Below, in pieces: positions 49,946 through 60,143 of a DNA stretch of 64,000 nucleotides. The DNA comes from Lycium barbarum (lineage: Eukaryota > Streptophyta > Magnoliopsida > Solanales > Solanaceae): the NCBI RefSeq assembly GCF_019175385.1, contig NC_083339.1, positions 29,603,637 through 29,667,636 of the forward strand. The letters run 5' to 3'. The first letter of the stretch is position 1. Every line of letters starts with the position of its first letter. The notes beneath the pieces are model-generated. The model did not search any database and was not told where the DNA came from. It saw only the letters and a list, made by a program, of their open reading frames with translations. Made by a program: the position numbers and the translations under genes.

Positions 49946-50095
49946 CTAGATCTCAGAAAGATCTATCTCTATGGAGGACATAACTTCAGATGGATCTGTC
50001 TCGATAGAGGGCACATTCTCCGATGGGTATGTATCATAAGATTGGCCGACTCTAAAAGCCCCTGGACTATCAGCTTTCTTTCTCACAGAAGCCAT
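49946..50095 (-). CDS. Short acidic leader ORF of element E
   Basis: 49 codons from ATG at 50093-50095 to TAG at 49946-49948: MASVRKKADSPGAFR, then SYDTYPSENVPSIETDPSE. It is homologous to the D ORF at 20146, which stays open further, so the stop here is probably a mutation. It lies about 200 nt after the primer site. Function unknown. Confidence 0.4.
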   Translation of the reverse strand: MASVRKKADSPGAFRVGQSYDTYPSENVPSIETDPSEVMSSIEIDLSEI

Positions 50096-50190
50096 CTCAC
50101 AACTACAAAACAATCAAGGTTAGAGTTGGAAATATTATGTCCTGTGACTTAGCTCTATCGGACGATCTAGAATAGAAAAGAAGGTAACCA

Positions 50191-50293
50191 TCCTAAATGT
50201 CCTGCAGCCTCTTGTTTATAAGTGTGACGTGCAACATACCCATAAACAAGACTCTACTAGACACGGCTTGCAGACAACCCTAGGACAGATCTA
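50191..50293 (-). promoter_or_regulatory. Conserved leader of element E
   Basis: On the plus strand, TCCTAAATGTCCTGCAGCC, CATAAACAAGACTCTACTAG, ACACGGCTTGCAGACAACCC and CTAGGACAGATC, in the same order as C and F. Confidence 0.6.
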
Positions 50294-50304
50294 CTCTGGT
50301 ACCA
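50294..50304 (-). promoter_or_regulatory. Primer binding site of element E
   Basis: The minus strand reads TGGTACCAGAG, one mismatch from the Met-tRNA type site. Confidence 0.85.
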
Positions 50305-50310
50305 CTTTTG

Positions 50311-53041
50311 TGTCACGACCCAAACTGAAGGGCCACGACGGGCACTTGACTGTACTAGTCAAGTACCAACTTACTTACATCTGTGACAACAACATAAACA
50401 TAGGTGGGCCAATAGGGCCGTATTATGACTCTCAATAAACTCATAAGGAACATACATGCATCAACTGTTCTGAAGACTCATCTGTGAAAATACTGAACAT
50501 ATTGTACGAGCCGGTAAGGCTATCATGACCATCTGTAATGACATATGAAATCTCAAGTCTGGACCGCAACTGACTGTACATATCTATCTACAAGCCTCTA
50601 CTGGAAAACATAATATAACATGGTTGGGACAGGGCCTCGCCATACCCATACATATATGCGCACATATCTATATATATACATAAGACTATGCTGGCTCCTG
50701 GCATCTCCGGAAAAAACAGAGTGCATTAACTTAATCCGCTGAGCTAACATCCTAATAGATGGATCACCAACCTGTATCTGCAGACCTGCGGGCATGAAAT
50801 GCAACCCCCAGGCAATAGGGGCATCAGTACTAATAATGTACCGAGTATGTAAGGCAAGAAAATAGCATATACACAAGAATCATGAAAGGAATCTATGGCA
50901 TGAGAGTCAATCTGTATATCTGAATGTATCTGTATGATTGTATATCTGAAAGTGACTGTACAACTCTGTAAAACTGAAACTGCCTCCGAGGGCGTATGAT
51001 ATGCATGCTTTCTCTCAAAAATCATATACATATATCATAATATAACTATTAGTGTTGTGGAACGCACAGCCCGATCCATAAATGTTAGTGTTGCGGAACG
51101 TGCAGTCCGATCCATATATAATATCATCCCGCGTCTGGGGTAACATCATAACGTACCCACTGCAGTGGTGTGCATATCTATGTGCCATACCCGGCTGACT
51201 ATAGCGCGGCTCGGTGTGAGGAAATAGCTGTACATATATACAAATGCATGAAAGATTCGTAAAGATAACATCTGAGTCTTTCGGAGTGACGTAGAGTCGG
51301 TAACCTCCGAACATCATTATGGATCTAATATCATCAACATCTTTCACTTCTACTTGATCAGTGATCATGAGACAAATTCAAGAATCATAAACATGAAACA
51401 ATAACATTATCAGGAATCCAAAGAATCATTATGGATAACGCTCGTTCGTTCATTCTTTCTCATATGATTCATGCCAAAAGAATAAAGGGATAGCCTTAAC
51501 ATGCTTGGTCTTAGCTCAACGGCTCAAGAACTTAACTCGTATTTGCTCCACGATCTATATGATCATAACAATAATAATGCTATCGTTAATTATACAACGA
51601 TTCTCTTAATCGTATAACGAAAATTAAACTTATCCTAAAACAAAATGGGCAGCATCTCCCCATTCTTCTCAGTTCCCGAAACTCCATATATCAACAACAA
51701 CAACCAGAACACTCCAGCAAGTGTATACATGAATAACAAGATACCATGTAGCAACAACAAGGCATAAACATTTCACGACGAGCGACAAGCCCGGATAGGA
51801 TTATCAAACACACTTCTCCAATTTTTCTTTCCTTCAAAATACATATCAATGACCACAACAACAATATATTTAAATTTCTCCAACAATTTCCAGCACAACA
51901 CAACCAAAAAATATACCTCAAATCAGCTCACATAACAACAACAATAACTTATCCGATTTCCCACAGTTAATTTCGTAGTTCTCATCTCACAATTTAGCTA
52001 TGATCGGGATGAACTTAAATATATCAAGAATAGGAGAATTCTTACCTTATATGCCAAGAACTACTCTTCTTCAATCTTACTTTACTTTGAAGAAAGCCCG
52101 GATTCAATAACGGAACAACGAGATTGAAGTGGTAATCGAAACCCGTAACCAAATCGTATAACATAGCTGTTGTTCCGAATAAATCATGCTGCTGCCAAAA
52201 TTATAATTAACGTCGCTGCTCTACCACAAATAAATCACATTGCTGCTTGCTTAATCTTTTAAGTACTAAGCTTATTGTTTATGGAGTAGTACGTTGTTGT
52301 CCCCATTTTCATTATAATGACTTTCTAAAATAAAACCCCCAAGTTTACTACCTTTTATAAGCCATGGGTCCCACCCTATTTATCTTTATAAAAAGGAAAG
52401 ACTTACCCCATATGTGTCATCAAAAGGGTATATGAATGTATTAGTCACTTGGTTGCCTTGTGGCTAGCACACACGTGGAAATAGTTATCTTTAACACTTA
52501 TCCACTATAATATCAACTTGCCCACTTTTTCTCCATTGCTTAAATAGTATATTAATTTTAACACACTTCATATATTCACTGTCATAATAATGTGGTATAA
52601 CTCTAGTCCATAGCCTCTTTATACAAACACTAAATATTATTCCCAGTTCTCGTCGTCACACTTTTCCGTCTTAAATCATTTCGGGACTCCATCTTTTTGT
52701 ACACTGAGCTCTTGATTTGCATGCTTGAATATGGCTAAATCTTCGGAGCTCGGGTACATTTAATCATGTTGGATGGTCCAATTTCCTAGTCCAAAAATAC
52801 GGGGTATTATAGCTTGGACCGTATTTCATTCAAATAAATATTGAACCTCAACGAAAATTATTTTATCCGATTCATTTAACTTATAATGCTTTCAATACTT
52901 ACAATACTTAAACTTGGCAACTCATATACAAGGGTTAAACATGTCCGACATCCCATAACGTAGAAGACAAATCTCAAAACTCGAGGCCAAAATGATTAAT
53001 GTACCATAAACTAAAGATGTATCGAAATGGGAGATGTAACA
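50311..53041 (-). mobile_element. Element E, right LTR (5' LTR)
   Basis: TGTCACGACCCAAACTGAAGG to GGGAGATGTAACA, about 2731 bp. It is followed by CAGTC and psaA sequence. Confidence 0.92.
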
Positions 53042-53907
53042 CAGTCAGCCACAGACCCCCAGTTTCTAGATCTAATCCTCCACGAAAAGTAATAAAGTCC
53101 GCATATTTTGACCAATTCAAGGTTAAAAATGGGGTTGCTCCGTTGGCGAAACTGGGATAAAGTTGAGCCAAAAGATCTCGATTCAAGATAAATTCATGAG
53201 GAAGTGGTATCTCTTTAGGATCTACTCCAGCGTTTAGAAATTGGTTAATCGGTAAAGATACATGTACTTGATGCCCCGCCCAAGAGAGAGACCCAAGTCC
53301 TAGTAGCCCTGCTAAATGGTGATTCAGCATAGATTCTACATCTTGAAACCAAGCCAATTTTGGCGCCGCTTTATGATAATGAAACCAACCAGCAAAAAGC
53401 ATTAACGCCGCAAAGACCAATGCCCCAATTGCTTTACAATAGAGTTGTAATTCACTAGTTATTCCAAATGCTCGCCAAATCTGAAAAAGACCAGAGGTTA
53501 TTTGTATTACTCGGAAACCCCCTCCTACGTCACCATTTAAATTATTGGCCCACTATTGGCCAAACTACCTGGGCACTAAGCCCAATGTGAGTTGGATCAC
53601 TTAGCCACGCTTGATAATTAGAAAAACGAGCACCGTGGCAATACATGCCGCTCAGCCAAAGAAAGATGATGAAGAGTTGATCGAAATGTGCACTAAATAC
53701 TTTTTGAGAGATCTCCTCCAAATCACTGGTATGACTAGCGAAATCATGAGCATCGGCATGTAGGTTCCAGATCCAAGTGGTAGTATCAGGCCCTTTAGCT
53801 ATTGTTCTTGAGAAATGACCCGATCTGGCCTATTCCTAGAAAGAAGTTTTTACGGGATCCCTATCTACCAAAATTTTGACTTCTGGTTCCGGCGAACGAA
53901 TAATCAT
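53042..53907 (-). pseudogene. psaA: Plastid psaA, 5' part (segment 1 of 3)
   Basis: Starts with [11 protein letters not shown] from the ATG at 53905-53907, preceded on the minus strand by a GGAGG-type plastid ribosome site. It continues through the first helices to [54 protein letters not shown] and [16 protein letters not shown] (53420-53060). Indels at about 53510-53560 and several stops (for example near 53830) break it. The E insertion follows at CAGTC. Confidence 0.93.
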
Positions 53908-54665
53908 TGAGTCCTCCTCTTTTCGGACAACACATACAAAGAGGCCCGCCAATAGTCAAATAATTAGTGAACCTTAGAGATAGAGAGATATTTCTATAAT
54001 TAGTTCGTTTCTCTTCTATTTTTCTATCTCCTATCTATCTATTTTCTTTAGTTATTTACTAGAGCAATTATGATCTGGAAGTCGATCCGGGGCAAGTGTT
54101 CGGATCTATTATGACATAGCCTTGAGGCGCTCAACGGACCTTTTCAAAACCTTTTTGAGCATTGAATAGATCTAAAAAAAACTTTTTTGTGCAACCTAGT
54201 GTATATTCATAGAAGTTATTAGATGGAGCTCTTTAATTTCTTACCTAGAAGATTTTAATTACTCTATTCCAAATCACGCGAGTATCCATGAGACATTACT
54301 AAGAGACATCCCTGGTGTATATATATTTAGTAATTCGAAGGTTTCTTTTATTAGCTTTAATAATAAGAATTTTGTTTAATTTAATAAAAATATAATAAAA
54401 AGAAGTCTATTTTGTACTCTATCTGTGTATCCTGTTTTATTCCTAAAAAAATAGCAAATGAAATAGAAGTGAAATAGAAGGCTTAGAAGGGAGTTAATGA
54501 AATTATGTGATTGGGTCTTCCAAAAGCAAAGGAACGATCCGTTTTTTAGTTAACTCATCTGATGGGTCCAACAAAGAATTAATTCTAACAAATATCTAAA
54601 TTCTAAATGAAAAAAAAATAGACTAAGATTCTAAATAAAGGATAATAAATAAACGGGGTCGTCTT
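53908..54665. other. Plastid psaA-ycf3 intergenic spacer (nuclear copy)
   Basis: AT-rich spacer between the psaA start and the ycf3 end, in the standard plastid order. No further gene is seen, and homopolymer runs and small changes are present. Confidence 0.75.
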
Positions 54666-54818
54666 TTATTCGAAACATCTCGTGATCTTCAACCAATTAT
54701 GCGCTTCAATATAATTACCGGGAGTAAGCGCTATAGCCTGTTTCCAATACTTAACAGCTTGATCAAACCAAGGCTCCACAATTTCAGAATCTCCCTGTTG
54801 AATGCCCTGTTCTCCCCG
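54666..54818 (-). pseudogene. ycf3: Plastid ycf3 (pafI) exon 3, nuclear copy
   Basis: The minus-strand reading [20 protein letters not shown], then [21 protein letters not shown] and a terminal stop at 54666-54668, is the C-terminal tetratricopeptide part of Ycf3, a photosystem I assembly factor. The 153-bp length fits the usual exon 3. It is preceded by the group II intron end. Exons 1 and 2 are absent, so it cannot be functional here. Confidence 0.9.
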
Positions 54819-55598
54819 GTCAGAATAGGTAGTTCAATTCCTTCCCTTAGAACCGTACATGAGAATTTCTTACCTCCTATGGCTCAGCAGTCAATTCTTT
54901 GGTGTCCCATTTTGATCTATACCATATCTAATAAAATCTAATGAGATTTCTCATGGATCTATCCCAGTTTTAGGGTTAACCAGAAGAAAAATAGGTTAAT
55001 TACATGAGTTTCAAACTTAAATTTGGATGAATAATCCGTTTATTTAGTTTTATCTTTTTTCCCACCTTCAGAAGAATAAAGCATAAGATTTTCTACTAGT
55101 GTTAGAATTTTATGAAAGGTAACTATCTCGGTTTCATAGATAAATTTATATAGAATCTTTGAAAAAGACTTTCTTTCATAAGAAAGAAAATACTTACTAT
55201 CTTTGGGATCTGATCCTACACCACTGCTCAAGACTTTAGTGGATCGACTCTATTACATAAGTTAATTCCTAATTTTTATCTCACATCATGAGATAAGTAC
55301 GCAATTATTATTGTATCGACCCAAAACCTCGCAAATTGATCTTTACGGTGCTTCCTCTATCTCTATCAATTAAAGCCTTATATCCATAGAAAAAAGTTGC
55401 TAGGCATTTTTATTTTTTCCTATTTTGACTTCTATCAAGTTTCTTTCTTTGCTACAGCTGATAAAAATCGTTGTTTTAGACGATGCATATGTAGAAAGCC
55501 TATTTGGTTCTAGTAGTTACTTTACTAGATTTTTTTTCTTTCTATAGTGGAGATAATCGCACGTAATGACAGATAACTTAGCTATGTTAGGTTCTTTA
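54819..55598 (-). pseudogene. ycf3: Plastid ycf3 intron 2 (group II), 3' portion, nuclear copy
   Basis: On the minus strand, the domain V hairpin is recognisable at about 54855-54895 (GAGCCATAGGAGG ... TCATGTACGGTTC), followed by domain VI and the terminal AC before exon 3. The rest is typical intron sequence. The intron 5' end and exon 2 are missing. Confidence 0.75.
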
Positions 55599-55661
55599 AC
55601 CATTTAATATTTCTTGGCCTACTATTGGCCAAACCACCTGGGCAGTAGGCCCAATGTGACC
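55599..55661 (-). pseudogene. psaA: Second, short psaA fragment at the right junction
   Basis: About 62 bp (CTATTGGCCAAACCACCTGG...) matching psaA codons also present at 53531-53590, but closer to what I remember of the intact gene than that copy. It is joined directly to ycf3 intron sequence on one side and to the B LTR on the other. It looks like filler or a concatenated plastid fragment captured at the insertion junction. Confidence 0.75.
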
Positions 55662-55666
55662 ACTCC

Positions 55667-56241
55667 AGCGGTCATACCTAAATGGCACGGCCGCTTCACC
55701 GGTAGGGTGACAGCTACAGCGGTACCGCTACCGCCAAAGCGGACACCAGACACCAGAAAATCATTCCAATTTTCGCAACTCAACCCGAATTTTGACTAAC
55801 TCCCGAAGCCATTTGCTCATAAGTCATATGCACAGACACATATAAAAACACGCTACGAACGCACTCGTGGCCTCAGAATTCCCAATGGAGGTCTCGTTGA
55901 CCGAGTCAACACTCGATACCTCAATTCCAATTTCCCAACCCAAATCCCAAAATGCATCCGAGTGCATTGGGAACCGAACCAGATATGCACACAAGCTCTA
56001 ATTGACCATCTGGACCTCTCGAAATCGACGAATTTTTTAAAAAGGTCTATTTATGCAAAAGTCAACTTTGAGTCAACTCTTTTTCGCTTTAAGTCCAAAT
56101 TTCACAAAAAGTCGCCCGAATCAAGTCTAGACACATCGGGAAGCATGTCAACGGTCCTCTCGGGTCAAAAGTGTGCTAACCAAGCTCGGGAAAAGGTCAA
56201 AAAGGGCCGGAAATGCAATAACAACCGAACAGGTCGTTACA
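55667..56241 (-). mobile_element. Element B, right LTR, segment 2 of 2
   Basis: Resumes at AGCGGTCATACCTAAATGG, matching the left LTR from 8795 to 9383, and ends GGTCGTTACA at 56241. AGCGGTCAT at 55667-55675 repeats AGCAGTCAT at 15720-15728 on the other side of the plastid DNA. Confidence 0.9.
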
Positions 56242-57058
56242 GTAACCTACCTCAGTGTCGAGCAGGTGTCATGAACTATCCCACACGAGCCTTTCCCTTA
56301 CGAAGATCTTCCAAACGGTCAAAGTCTATTCAACAACGTAATCTATGTTATAATACTTAACTAACGATACCCATAATGCCATACAATTACTCGAATCGAA
56401 AACGAACTTTAAAAGAAAAAGCCCGCTCCCACAAGGGTAAAAATGGAAATTCTAAGTTGGAAACGGTTAACCCCAAGGCTAGGAAGTCCAAACACAAATA
56501 ATCTACACAATCTAATTCCAATTTAGCATTAATTCTTTCATTAATCGAAAACCCCCCAAATTTAGAGAAAACCCCCAAATTCCATGACTTAGGTTCTCGA
56601 AATAAAAGGAGGATTCAAGCCTAGTGACTAATTACCCACTGATTAGATGATAGAAATCAGTAAATTTCCCAACAAAACTCAATTAGATTGAAAAGGGATT
56701 TATAATAGTCATCCTAGGGTTTATGACCCCATCTTCCCCACAAATTCATGAAAACTACCATAGAATCCAAACTTGAGCCATAATTAAAAGTAAAAGAGGG
56801 TGTAAGGAATTTACCCCAAGAAGAATCACTCACAAGCTTCCACAAATCGCTCCAACGTCTCCTCTAAGTCTCAATTTTGTGAATGGAATAGAAATGGTTC
56901 GAATTGGGAACTTAAAAGGTTTCTGTTCAGCGTTTTCCGCATCCCGGGACACCTTGTTCGCAGATGCATACTCTCCTCCGCGAACAAGGGGCTCGCATCA
57001 GCGGAGCCACTTGACACATCATCCCCTAGTTTCTATGGGCCAAGTCGCACATGGGCGG
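56242..57058 (-). mobile_element. Solo LTR A, segment 2 of 3 (with right copy of TSD GTAAC)
   Basis: GTAAC at 56242-56246, then LTR sequence continuous with 4786. It contains the 10-bp inverted repeat CCTTGTTCGC (56952-56961) / GCGAACAAGG (56980-56989). Interrupted at 57058 by solo LTR G. Confidence 0.75.
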
Positions 57059-58404
57059 TGATACACTCAAATTACACCTTTTAATAGCGTAAAGCGGACG
57101 ATGACAAATATAGTAACCCAACAAGGTTAGGGTCGAATCCCATAGAGAATATGGTGTGAAAAGTTTACTAAATAAGTATTATACTAATCTTGCGGTCCTG
57201 GTGTATTCCAGAAAAAGGGTTTGATAAGAGTTTTGGTTTGTGGACTAATTTAGAGAGACTAGTAATTTAGAGTTGTAAATATATGTGTCAAAAGAACCAA
57301 GGTTGTGCCCCCTTAGATAAAGTATATGATCATGGTTCTTGATCTTGATATACTTCTAATGGATCATTGTATGAATGCACTTAACCTCTATGTGAATCTA
57401 GACTATTTCCCAATAAGAAAAGATTATTTCTTTCCATGCTTTTCCCAAAGATAAGAAAGTATGCATGAAGAACGGTTAATTATGCTAAGTAAATTCCTCT
57501 TATTCCTAAGTGAATTTATTAAACAAGGTTTAAAGCCTTGCGTTCTTGTTATTTGTTCTTACCAAACCCTAGTTATTTTCCCAAATAAACCACAGTTTAT
57601 GGTGTTAGCTAATGTTTGCAACCACTAATTATATGACTAAAACGAAGAACAAATAAACCCTAACAATCCATTATGCGTATATCAATCACAATCCCCAATC
57701 ACAAAACACGCATTCTTGGGTTCACAACCTTAGTAAAGAAATTTAGCTACTCATAGAAAAAGAAGAACAATAAGAATTTATGGAAATCATAAAGCTTACA
57801 ATTGAATTGAATTGAAGAAATTAATCATTTTGTCCAAAAGCCTTGCATAAGACCAAGAGTAACCAAAATTATGAAATTGAGTCTCAAACTAAAAACTGAT
57901 ATTGAAGTGGTACTGTTTTAAAAAACCCTATTGGTTATTTATAAGACACAAATTCAATCTTTTCAGGACTACAAAAATCCAATATTCATCGGAAAGAGTA
58001 CGGGGTGTACTTTAAAATATGTCCCGTACAATGAATGTACGGGCTCTGTTCTCTTTAGCTTCCAACTTCACTTCTTTCTGTAACTTCTGCTGATGTACGT
58101 GAACGAGGTATGGTACATTGATGTACGGCCCGTACTTTGCATCTCGTACTTCACCTTAATCAACTCGAGCCTTTCTGTTACTTTCCAACAAGGTACGGGG
58201 AAGAGGTACGAGAGGTACATTGATGTACGGCCCGTACTTCTCCAACTTTGCCTTCAGTTTCTGAAAAACATCTTTTTTCCTGCCTTACAGTTCCACTTTC
58301 CTGCACACTACACAAACACATCAAAAACAACCAAAACTTTCTTTAAAATCAAGTAAAGCTTATAGTCAAAAGCATCAAATATGCCATAATTTCACGGCAC
58401 ATCA
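57059..58404. mobile_element. Solo LTR G (LTR retrotransposon, family unassigned)
   Basis: TGATACACTCAAATTACACC to CGGCACATCA, about 1346 bp, with TG...CA ends and flanks GGCGG (57054-57058) and GGTGG (58405-58409), a 5-bp duplication with one C/T change. It has no primer site, polypurine tract or coding sequence, so it is a solo LTR. Two copies of the near-palindrome GTACGGCCCGTAC lie at 58123-58135 and 58225-58237. The ends differ from the TGTCACGACC group, so it is another lineage. Confidence 0.75.
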
Positions 58405-58938
58405 GGTGGACCAGCAGAGGAGAATCCACACCCACAGAAGCGGGACACCAGAAACTAGAAAAATCTGGTTTTTCACCAAGTTAAACCCAACACCCAACAT
58501 CCATCCAAGACCTCCCAGATACAAACCAAATATACAGACCAAGGTAAGAACATGCTACGAACTCACCCGTGTCCTCAGAATTCCCAACGGAGGTCATTTT
58601 GACCCGGTTAACCCCCAAAACCCCAAAAGCAAGTTTCCAACCAAGGACCCAAAACGTTCCCGAGTGCCTCGAGAACCGAACCAATCATCCAACCAAGTTA
58701 TAAATGACTCTCCGAATCTCATAGAATTGACAAAATTTCCAAAAAGGTTCGTTTACCCAATAGTCAACACGGTCAAAGGTTTTTCACTCTAAGCCTGAAA
58801 TTTCCCCAAAACCAGTCCCGATCACCTAGGGAACCGTGCTACCCATCCCCACGAGTCAAACACGCTCTAACGAAGCTAGGGGAAGGGTCAATAGAAGTAA
58901 AAAGGTCAAAATCCCAAACGACCAAACAGGTCGTTACA
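58405..58938 (-). mobile_element. Solo LTR A, segment 3 of 3
   Basis: Continues with CAGAAGCGGGACACCAGAAAC, parallel to CAAAGCGG-ACCAGACACCAG in B, and ends AACAGGTCGTTACA at 58938. The LINE resumes with GGAGG. Confidence 0.8.
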
Positions 58939-59400
58939 GGAGGTATGAAAGATTGGCTATGGATAGTTTTAGAAGAGGTAGAGGTAGGCTGAAGAGGTAT
59001 TGGGGAGAGGTGATTAGACAGGACATGGTGCAGTTACAGCTTACCGAGGACATGAACTTAGTTAGGAGGTTGTGGAGGACGCGAATTAGGTAGAACGCTG
59101 TCTCTTGTATCCTTCCATACTAGTAGGCATAGTATTATATATCTTTGTAGTTTTCTGCCCTTCGATTATCTGTTACTATCTGTTGTCTCTTCTACTTCGT
59201 TTATCGTATTAGTTTGCTGCAGTTACTGTTACTTTTCTTCATAATGGTTATCTATAGTATTTTATCATGGCTTATTTACTTTCGTCAATTCTTTTGACCC
59301 TATTTCATGTGTTTTCTTGAGCAGGCGGTCTTTTGAAAATAGTCTCTCTACCTCCCAAGGTAGAGTTAAGGTTTGCGTACACTCTACCTTCCTTAAACCC
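58939..59400 (+). pseudogene. RTE-clade LINE, 3' portion (C-terminus and 3' UTR)
   Basis: Opens with RRYERLAMDSFRRGRGRLKR, then YWGEVIRQDMVQLQLTEDMN and a stop at about 59091, the C-terminus of the plant RTE protein. The characteristic 3' UTR follows, with CTCTCTACCTCCCAAGGTAG and GTTTGCGTACACTCTACC. It picks up exactly where 3867 stops. The usual 3' end after the ACCC(T) block is missing because the next element begins at 59401. Confidence 0.88.
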
Positions 59401-60064
59401 TGTTGACACCTAATTTTTTACCTCTCGTAATTTATTTTAATTACCCAGAGCCCTTGAATAATAGACAGAGTGAAATATGTATTTTCAGAAGTCAAAATAA
59501 TTTTATAAATTATTTAGATAATATTTTTTCATTCTTATTTGATAAAATGATAAATCATTTGGAAATTAATTTACATTTTTTTACAATCATGATACTTTTG
59601 CCAAATTTAACCAAGGAAGAAAATAATTTATGATAATTATTTATTTAATTATTTAAATTTTTAAATTGGCAATTAGTAAGTATTTCACTCTATTTAATTC
59701 AAGAAACCTGATTAATTAAAATAATTAATCATTTTATCCTTCAATTTTTAAAATTTGCATAGTCAGTTTGCATTTTTGTGCAATTTTTGAGTTAACATAA
59801 TTAATCAAGTGTTTAATTGTGGTCAATTTCATGAATTGTTTACTATACGGTTAATAAGGGCTACAATTGAGATAATTAATTGTTAGTTCAAACATGGCTT
59901 TAATTTAGGTAGCCAATTTCATGGTACGAGTTCAATTAAGGTCATTCCTGCAACTTAGCTTTCAATTTGGTCAAATTGATTTATTATCCAGTCATAATTG
60001 AAATATCCAATTAATGGACATTATTTCCATTTGGCTACTTATTTAAATTTGCATGTATGTCCTC

Positions 60065-60143
60065 CCTGTATACATGTATACATGAATATACACATGTGTA
60101 TACAATACACACATGTATATCATGTATACATGTATATCAAACT
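60065..60143. repeat. TATACATGTATA-rich palindromic tract
   Basis: Overlapping TATACATGTATA, CACATGTGTATAC and ATCATGTATACATG motifs, each partly self-complementary. Confidence 0.8.

Larger units (their letters stand above)
48016..50293 (-). mobile_element. Element E, internal region right of C, without recognisable pol
   Basis: Pyrimidine-rich on the plus strand. Its reverse complement parallels D from 19948 to about 22110 (for example AAAAGGACCACATA at about 48250 inverted and 22021). No RT or protease is seen. At its right end are the short leader ORF, the conserved leader and the primer site. Confidence 0.7.
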
